Origin: Sternotherus odoratus
Taxonomy: Eukaryota > Chordata > Testudines > Kinosternidae
NCBI GenBank assembly: GCA_032164245.1
Contig: JAVMKO010000006.1
Coordinates: 1,441,001-1,505,000 of the forward strand
DNA length: 64,000 bases
Reading direction: 5' to 3'
The number at the start of each line of letters is the position of its first letter. The first letter of the stretch is position 1. A program made the translations under genes and the position numbers. Positions 56,534-64,000 of the stretch are shown piece by piece. The notes beneath the pieces were generated by a model that searched no databases, was not told where the DNA came from, and saw nothing but the letters and a program-made list of their open reading frames with translations.

Positions 56534-57222
56534 CATAGAATCATAAAATATCAGGGTTGGAAGGGACCTCTGGAGGTATCTAGTCCAACCCCTGCTGAAA
56601 GCAGGACCAATCTCCAACTAAATCATCCCAGCCAGGGCTTTGTCAAGCCTGACCTTAAAAACCTCTAAGGAAGGTGATTCTACCACCTCCCTAGGGAACC
56701 CATTCCAGTGCTTCACCACCCTCCTAGGGAAAAAGTTTTTCCTAATATACAACCTAAACCTCCCACACTGCAACTTGAGACCATTACTCCTTGTTCTGTC
56801 ATCTGGTACCACTGAGAACAGTCTAGATCCATCCTCTTTAGAACCCCCTTTCAGGTAGTTGAAAGCAGCTATCAAATCTCCCCTCAGTCTTCTCTTCTGT
56901 AGACTAAACAATCCCAGTTCTCTCAGCCTCTCCTCATAAGTCATGTGTCCCAGGCTCCTAATCATTTTTGTTGCCCTTCTCTGGACTCTTTCCAATTTTT
57001 CCACATCCTTCTTGTAGTCTGGGCCCCCACTCTGGACACAGTACTCCAGATGAGGCCTCACCAATGTTGAATAGAGGGGAATGATCGTGTTCCTTGATCT
57101 GCTGGAAATGCCCCTACTTATACAGCCCAAAATGCCATTAGCCTTCTTGGCAACAAGCACACACTGTTGACTCATATCCAGCTTCTCATCCACTGTAACC
57201 CCTAGGTCCTTTTCTGCAGAAG
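56534..57222 (-). mobile_element. CR1 LINE 3' part with open ORF2 C-terminus
   Basis: A 191-codon frame (56618-57193) encodes the end of CR1 ORF2: [67 protein letters not shown]. It lies downstream of the RT active site, which is missing. The ATTCTATG-type tail is at 56534. The frame being open suggests moderate age; it is a 5'-truncated pseudogene without catalytic residues. Confidence 0.92.
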
Positions 57223-57401
57223 AGGTCCTGCATGGTCCTGCATTAGTGCTCGCTTGTTTCCTAGGAGGTTAAAAACCAAGAATGTGCTTGAATCCCAGCC
57301 CTGTGAATTGCAGAGAGTCAAGGCCCAGCTCTGTGAAGCTCCTCTTTGTTCCTTTCAGCAACTGCTAGGAAGAAGCAGCATCAGTAAGTGAGCCCTCTAG
57401 C

Positions 57402-58273
57402 CAGAGGTGAAAGTAAGCTGGTACGGTGTACCGGCAAGAGCCGATGCGCTGTACCCAGGCAGATTGGGTTTCCCAGGTGCAATTTAAAGGGCCTGGGGCT
57501 TCTAGCAGAGGCTGGAGCCCCAGACTTCTTAAATTGCTGCCAGGGCCCCCGCTGTGGGAACCCGGGGGAGGCTGCGTTGGTGCTCCCGCGGCAGTTTAAA
57601 GGGTCCGGGTCAGTAGCGGGGCACCGGGCTCTTTAAATAGCTATCGGAGCCCCGCCGCCGCTTCCCTGGGTCTCTGGCAACAGAGCTCCCATCTTGTGGA
57701 GCCCCTGCTGCCGGAGCCCTGGGGAGGCTGCGGCGGGGCTCCGGTAGCTATTTAAAGAGCCCAGTGCTGGGCTGCCGCTATCGCCTGAGCCCTTTAAACA
57801 GCCGCCGGAGTCCTGCCGCAGCCTCCCCCGGGTTCCCGCAGCGGGGACTCCGGGCAGCAGTTTAAAGGGCCTGGGGCGGTAGCCCGCGGGTTCTTTAAAT
57901 TCCTACCGGAGCCCCGCCACAGCCTCCCCAGGGCTCCGGCAGTGGGACTCCGTGGGGACAGGAGCCCCGTTGCCAGAACCCAGGGAAGCGGCAGCGGGGG
58001 CTCCGGTAGCTATTTAAAGAGCCCGTGGCTGAGCCGTCACTGCTGCCCCAGGCCCTTTAAACTACTACTGGAGGCCCCGGACGGTGTGTGGGGGGGTCTT
58101 GGCTAAGGAGGGGAATGGGGGAGAGGCCCCTTACTGGTACGGGGGCTGGGCTGGGGCTGGCTCTGACCCTGAGCCCCGCCCCTTCCGCCCGAGGCCCCAC
58201 CCCTTCCGGGGGCCAGAGCTGGCCCCAGCCCAGCCCCCGTACCAGTAAGACGCTTCAGTTACTTTCACCCCTG
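57402..58273. mobile_element. GC-rich foldback hAT element, perfect 8-bp TSD
   Basis: Ends are CAGAGGTGAAAGTAA and CAGGGGTGAAAGTAA (in reverse complement). TSD CCTCTAGC lies at 57394-57401 and 58274-58281. The interior is built of repeated GC-rich modules containing AGCTATTTAAAGAGCCC in both orientations (inverted at about 57629-57645; direct at about 57747-57763 and 58006-58022), so the strand can fold on itself extensively. It has no transposase. Confidence 0.9.
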
Positions 58274-58281
58274 CCTCTAGC

Positions 58282-58761
58282 CCATAGCTTGCAGCTCGTC
58301 TCTTCACTCCTCTTCCCCACACCTGCATGATCACGCAGGCCAAGTTGTGCCCAAGGCCCTAGAAGGACCACTGTCCCACCTGGGGCACGGACACAGAGGT
58401 GAGCAGATGGAGGAATATGCTTAACCACTGGAAAAATGATTATGGAGGGGTGGGATCCCCTTCCAGACACTTCTACCACCACCTGAGGTGAGGTTAGGAA
58501 ATTCTGCCTGGTTTGGGCTCCACGCAACCACAGGTTTTATAATATGTGTTTTGTGGTGTTTCAAGGACAAAAGGTTAGCACCTGATTGAATCTGAATGTG
58601 GAAGTTTGTCTTTGTAGGCGGAGGGAGTTCCTCAGCCTCATGTTTCTTTCGTAAATATTGTCCCCTCCAAGAGTCTTTTGAGGTCACTGAGAATCTCCCA
58701 TTGATCTCAATGAGCTAGAGATCAGGGCCTCAGGAAAACTGGAAGGAAATGATCTGTGAAG
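58282..58761. other. Unannotated sequence
   Basis: Nothing recognised. Confidence 0.5.
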
Positions 58762-58766
58762 CCAGC

Positions 58767-59145
58767 TGTGACAAGGTGCTAAGCAGGAACTGCTAAGCCA
58801 GCCTTCTGTCAGGCCAGCTCCAATTAAGGGAGGTAAATTGCAGATGCCTAGAGAAACCTGTGTCTGATTGACAAAGGGGAAAGAGCTGCCAGCCCATTTA
58901 GCCTGGGGCTATAGACAGGATCAGTGGAAGGAAGCAGGGGGGAAGCAGGAGGAGGAAAGGGTCACTCTTCCCTTGTGGGCACAGAAGCGAACCCCAAGTT
59001 GTATAGGGTCTGAAGGTGGTAGGGTTGCACCCTGTCAATAAACTACCCTGGTGATTGCTGAACCGGAGGGTCTCTGGGTGGGTTTTGGAGCAGGGCAGTG
59101 GCAGGACCAAGGGGGGGGGGGGAGGGTTTGCTGTGCCCTTTTACA
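58767..59145 (+). mobile_element. Short solo LTR candidate (TSD CCAGC/CCAGA)
   Basis: It begins TGTGACAAGGTGC and ends GCCCTTTTACA. The 5 flanking bases are CCAGC (58762-58766) and CCAGA (59146-59150), one mismatch apart. An AATAAA signal near 59038 is followed by about 100 bases. A G-run lies near the right end. It is small for an LTR (379 bp), so the call is moderate. Confidence 0.6.
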
Positions 59146-59181
59146 CCAGATGACAACTTCTATTCCCATTTCAGCTTCTTG

Positions 59182-59303
59182 TAGGGTGACCAGATGTCCC
59201 GATTTTATAGGGACAGTCCCAATATTTGGGGCTTTTTCTTATATAGGCTCCTATTATCCCCCACCCCATCCCAATTTTTCACACTTACTGTCTGGTCACC
59301 CTA
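59182..59303. mobile_element. 122-bp non-autonomous hAT, perfect 8-bp TSD
   Basis: TIRs are TAGGGTGACCAGATGTC and TAGGGTGACCAGACAG. TSD GCTTCTTG lies at 59174-59181 and 59304-59311. The interior contains CCCGATTTTATAGGGACAGT. It is one of the shortest complete elements in the window and has no coding capacity. Confidence 0.93.
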
Positions 59304-59311
59304 GCTTCTTG

Positions 59312-61201
59312 ACCGGCTCATCCCTTGGGTACATTGGGTTTTGGTGTCAGGTTGTTTTCATACCTACCTCCGCTATCTCTGTGTCCTTGAGGGCTCTTCA
59401 TTGGAGGCAAGAGGAGGCCCTGACTCAACGAGATGCATCAATATGGCAAGGCTGAAAGGTGACTGCTCAATACTGTCGACTCGAAGCGGTGGACTGAGTG
59501 TAACTGGCTACAGACAGCTTGGGGCAGAAGGAAGGACTTTGCTCCAGCATGTTCCAGGAGCTACCCCCACTTCCCAGCCCCGCTGGTCCAACCAGCACCC
59601 CCTTCGTTGAGTCAGGGAGGGGAATGCATTTCATTACCTTCAGGAGAAGACCTGTTCTACCCAGCTGAGTGTAGAATAACTCTAGGGGAAGAGAGATCAG
59701 CAGGCAAACACACCTCCTAGGATTTTAAACATTATTTCTAACCTAAAAGGGCATTTTACAATCCTTGACAAAATGTTTATAATTCAAATGCTAATGAGAA
59801 TCTGTACTCGCATTGTGAATACAGATCATGTCTCCTTTCCCCCATTCGGTGTTCTACTTACCTTATGACTTGCACCAGCAACCTTAAATGCTATTAAGAA
59901 TTTTGCATAGAGATTGCATATCAGATGTGCTAGAATGAGAGCACGCAGAAAGTGTAAAGGTTTTTTTACTTGGAGTATGAACTCACAGATGCGTTAAACG
60001 AATCCTATCCAAGTACAGGAGAATGCTCTTGGTTCCTGCTTCCATGAAACCGATACATTTTCAATTTGTTTAAACATTTAATACAAATATTCTCCCTTGG
60101 GGGGGGAAGCTGCTTCTTGCCTCAGGCACACACCCTGCCATCCCCCCCCACATGCATGAAGACACCCCCCCCCCCTCCTGTCAAGGGCAGAAATGTGAAG
60201 TAGGCAACTTATTTTAGACTTTCACAAAGTTTGAATCATTTCAAATGATGCTTTTTCGACTGACATTTCCCAGTGGGGGGAGATGCAGACTTGAATTATA
60301 GCCTGAAGTCCTGGGATTTCAGAATGCACTCAGCAGAGGAGACAGACTTCTAAGGCAGGAGGAAGTCTTTAGTGAAGACCTTTGTCATAAATCCTGGAGG
60401 GCTATTACCTGCTCATACTGAAAACAGCATCTCTAAGTAGCAGCGGTGGGTCTGATGGCAGTGCACAGTTGCCACGCTCTGCCACCCTCCGACTTCCCTG
60501 CTCCAAGCAGCTCCTGCAATCACTACCCGGACTTAACCTCTTTCACTGAGAGTCATTTTCCAGACTTTTTGTCTTCGTCTCTCCTCCCTCCCCCTGGCTT
60601 CTTCGATTTTTGGAATCTCCCTGGACACGGGAGCGCAGAGTGCCAACCATTTCAAGGAAGAGGAGAAAGACAAAGTCCGCTCATTTGCAAAGGGAATTCC
60701 ATTTGGATTTACATTTGTCTCCTCTTGTGTATGACACATGAAGGATCGCTTACGTTTTTCAAACGGAAGCACAAACAGCCAGAGAGAGTGAACCCCACCT
60801 GCCGGACTGCACTGAACCAAGACTTGCAAACCAATCTCTCAGCCCCAGCCTTCTGCCTAATGCAGAGCTGTGTTCATCTCACTCGGCTGCCGCTGTTGGA
60901 GATATCCCAGTTATCGCTCTACTGAGCATGTTGGTGCAGGGAAGACTCTCCATCATCCCCTTTTTGACAGCACTGCTTCCTGCTCTTCCTTTCATCAAGG
61001 ATTCCCAAATCTCTGGGGCATTCGTTATTTTCACCTACTAAAACCAGGCATCAGATTCTATTAGAAATAAAGGATCTTACACAATACAAATCTTCAGAAG
61101 ATTAACTCCCTGGGCCCTCCCTATATGTTTGCTCATATATACAGAACAAGCAATAAACACATTTGGCTCTCTATTTCCTGTCTTGAAGGTATATTAGCAC
61201 C
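59312..61201. other. Unannotated sequence with C-runs
   Basis: No gene supported. C-rich runs lie around 60144-60178. The 159-codon frame at 60446-60925 lacks a domain and splice context. Confidence 0.45.
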
Positions 61202-62040
61202 TGTTGTAGTGTTGTAGTGTGGTGTTGCTGTCCAGAGGCTACCGGTGTGGTGCTTCTGCTTTCTCCTGTTGATATCACTCGGCTGCGTGCGTGTGTTCCC
61301 TCTGTGTGCTGCCGCAGCTCTGTACAGATAGCTGACGCAGCAGACCTGACGAGAACCCCCAATAACCACATAGTCTTGGTAAGGTACAAAGGCACCTCGG
61401 CCAGGGTTTATTGCGACCCTGACACCCTTGCTGTTCCCAGCAGGTTGCTTAGCCTACAGGGCTTACAGAGAGAGAGTGTCACTTGGCAATGGGCTCAGCT
61501 CAGCGGCGGACATGCCACTCCCACTTACGAGCCGGCCAAAGACATTCCAGTGACACATGCTTATATAGAGATACAGAACAAGTTACACCTCACTCCTGAC
61601 GTATTGAGGTGCAACCCTTCCACGTAGCAAGGTACAACCCTCTTACGTAGTAAGGTGCAGCCCCTTTACGTAGTTAGGTACCGCCTCGCACCTTGTACAT
61701 GTTGGTTTGATCAAAACAACTCTATCCATCATTTTACCCTGTCATTGGGATGGGTCAGCCTGTTCCTCGTTATCTGAGGAATGTTCTTGGTTTATAATGT
61801 ACCTTATTACGGTGTTTATACTGAAACTTATAATGAGTATGAATTCTTGCGATATCAGCCCTGTTCCGGCCAACTTCTATATGCTGAACCAGCCTTTTTG
61901 CTCACAGCTGCAATCTGCTTCATATTAGCAAAGACCTGACCATTACTTTAGTTCAGGCCTCAGGCTGGGCCCTCAGTAGGCCTTTAGCCATTGCTCAAGT
62001 AGGCCTTTAGCCTTTACTTACATTGCCTTCGCTTACTACA
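61202..62040 (-). mobile_element. Solo LTR, relative of 15877-16680 in inverted orientation
   Basis: On the plus strand it begins TGTTGTAGTG and ends CTTACTACA, the reverse complement of the ends of the LTR at 15877. The poly(A) signal appears as TTTATT (61407-61412). The block AGGCCTTTAGCC is locally duplicated near the right end, giving 839 bp instead of 804. The flanking 5-mers are GCACC and TTACC; only three of five bases match, so the TSD is uncertain. Confidence 0.88.
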
Positions 62041-64000
62041 TTACCTTCAACTAGCTTTCAAATCTGATAAAACTGTGAACGAATCCTAGCCCTCAAATTT
62101 CCCATTGGTGGGAATCAAGGACAGCGGCCAGGCGAGATTTCTCTAGTTCCTCTGAGAGTGGAGAGTTGGAGACCATGAAGAACCCATATTCAGTTTCTTG
62201 GTCTCCCACTGGCAATTTCTCAGATGTCTTCAACTGCCAACAAAGAGACTACGCTGTTCTATGTAGGACAGATTTTTCGGGTGCAGACAGGTTTTTTTAA
62301 TAACTGTGAGCTTTTACTCACAATTTCTTCATTGCATAATGTCAAGTTTGGCAAATACTCTGCAGAGCTGAAAATGACCTTGTGACACAAAGAGAACCCT
62401 TCACAGCCGCAACCTTTGTACATGCTTGGTTCTGGCATTGAAAAGTGACGACAAGAATGCCCTTAGCTTTCTGGTTGTGTCTGCTTTCAGTACCCGCAAA
62501 AAGAGTGTATTTGTGACCTGCTTGGAGAGGCTTATACTTCAAAGGTGGACTTTCAGGAGTCTCTCTTCAGTGCCAAGGGGGCCTGGGAGGCTCTCCCTAC
62601 ATTCATGGAAAGAGGGGCATTTGTGGGCTCGTTTGAAACCCCGGGACGTGATGGTTGTGTAGGTGCAAAGGAAGGGAGGGTGAAGGGGATTATCTTAGAA
62701 CAGAGGAGTGGGAATGGCACAAGGAGGGGAGGGAGGAGAGGACAGAAAGGAGCAGAGAGTGAGATAGAAGAGATTGCAAGGTAGCAGGAGAAAGAGCCAA
62801 CGAGGGTAGGAGGTGTGTCCAGAGTAAAAACTAGAGTGGGTATATCCTGCAGACCTCGTGACTGTCCATGGTGACTCACCTCAGGGCTGCATCTGCACCT
62901 GCTAGCTGGAGTTTCTGACTTGGGGTGTCTCCTGTCCATAGGCTCCCTGGTTGTGGAAGGGGCCAGATGGGACCCGGTGCCTCCTGAGGGAGGGTTTTCA
63001 TCCCAGCACAGTTCTGGGTGTGGGGAGCTGGAAGGAGGGGTCACCCTGTCCAGCTTTCAGCTCCTCATGTCCCAGGAGATGCTGTTGAGGTCCCCTCTCT
63101 AGCTGCGTCTGCCTGTTTGACCCTGGGCTGCCTCCACCAGTCTTGTGTTAGTAGAAATGACGGCGCAAGGTGCAAGTTAAGAGTGGAAAGCCAGGCTCAC
63201 TGCATCTCCCGCACAGCACTAGGTAACGAGGATCAGAAGGGAACAGAAAGTGGCAGGGCCTTTGCCATTGTCAATACACAAGCACTACTGAGGGAGGCTA
63301 TTTCCCATGGGGAACATTGTAAAATGAAATCTCATTCCACGGAATTTCATAGACATTCAGGCTTAGCTGCCAAATCTCAGGATATGGCCAAACTTGGCTG
63401 GGACTAGCAGTGCCTTGACAAGGTGAACCAAGCCATCAGCATTAGCAGAGCAGTCAGCGTTTAAGCTGAATGATGGAGGGCGGGGAATCTGAAAAGCCCT
63501 TTACTGATACTTACAAGAATATTGAAAATAGAATGACAGTTCAGTAACATTTTCGTTTTCATACAATTCAGCTTGTTTCTACGCAGCATGTGAGCAAAAC
63601 TCTAGACAATGGAGAGACCAGTGCCTTCCACGAAAACTCGATCCCTTAACTGTAAGATTGCCAACATTTAACCTTGCCTCGTGTCTGAGGTGCTTTATAG
63701 AACTGGCCCAGTCACTGCTGCTTGTATTCAACAGGTGATTAAAGCAAGGGCGGTGTTCCCAGAATGCACCTGTGTAAAATGGCCAGGAGCTCTAGGTTCC
63801 AGCCATGCCAAGCTGCAGACTCCATGTCATGCTGGGCTTGTCACTTAGGCCCAGGTCTTTTAAGGTCTTTGGAGGCCATTTTTGAATGTGTTTAGGCATT
63901 GCCCGCTCAGCCTCCTAGACGTGGGCTCCTAATTCCCATAGTCCTTGCAACCCTGAGCAGAGCAATAGTTAAATTCTTTGAAATCTGGGCCTCAGTCCCC
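62041..64000. other. Unannotated sequence
   Basis: No gene or dated repeat recognised. A GA-rich stretch lies at about 62660-62800. Confidence 0.5.

Noticed and set aside
60446..60925. 159-codon frame as a first coding exon
   Set aside because: There is no domain, no convincing donor site or promoter, and alternative frames are equally open. It could be non-coding exon, but nothing supports it.

Overview
This is vertebrate nuclear DNA, best read as a non-avian sauropsid and most likely a turtle. I see no bacterial or organellar gene organisation, no RNA gene, and only one sequence that looks like a host exon (39846-39995, unidentified). The assignment rests on repeat content: many CR1 LINE copies with two kinds of 3' tail (ATTCTATG-type and TTCTTATG-type), Penelope-like elements (PLEs), non-autonomous hAT elements, a Helitron, a MIR/CORE-SINE and several solo LTRs. 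A crocodilian or other reptile cannot be excluded without a database search.

Layout. 1-8.2 kb: mostly unique sequence with a CR1 tail (2431-2558) and a young CR1 3' fragment (4503-4982). 8.2-14.6 kb: a decayed, nearly complete CR1 on the minus strand (8535-11335), then a well-preserved plus-strand CR1 (11863-14560) with an unbroken 812-codon endonuclease/reverse-transcriptase frame. 15.9-16.7 kb: a solo LTR with a perfect 5-bp target-site duplication (TSD); a relative lies inverted at 61.2-62.0 kb. 19-31.5 kb: CR1 fragments, a MIR, an LTR nested in a CR1 (26964-28112), a PLE-tail palindrome inside a 15/16-bp TSD (28686-28844), a degraded plus-strand CR1 (29640-31258) and a short TIR element. 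31.5-41.7 kb: AT-rich DNA, a small hAT (33585-33803), a solo LTR with TSD ATTGC (36741-37914), an LTR split by a TIR transposon (38204-39596), a second copy of that transposon (40055-40716), and a PLE 3' end carrying a hammerhead-ribozyme motif (41325-41680). 43.5-48 kb: a CpG-rich hAT (43566-43950), and a PLE whose 5' part is inverted and whose GIY-YIG reading frame is split by a second hAT (46158-47858). 51-62 kb: more CR1, a Helitron (53687-54188), a GC-rich foldback hAT (57402-58273), a small LTR, a 122-bp hAT and the inverted LTR.

How it works together: most elements here are 5'-truncated, internally deleted or solo copies that depend on proteins made elsewhere. The only long intact coding frame is the CR1 ORF2 fragment, and it lacks the start of its endonuclease. 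Nesting gives a relative chronology: the PLE came before the hAT inside it, the CR1 at 26.4-28.6 kb came before its LTR, and the LTR at 38.2-39.6 kb came before its TIR transposon. Every boundary, TSD and inverted repeat was read by eye from the sequence; family names come from recognisable motifs, not from a search.
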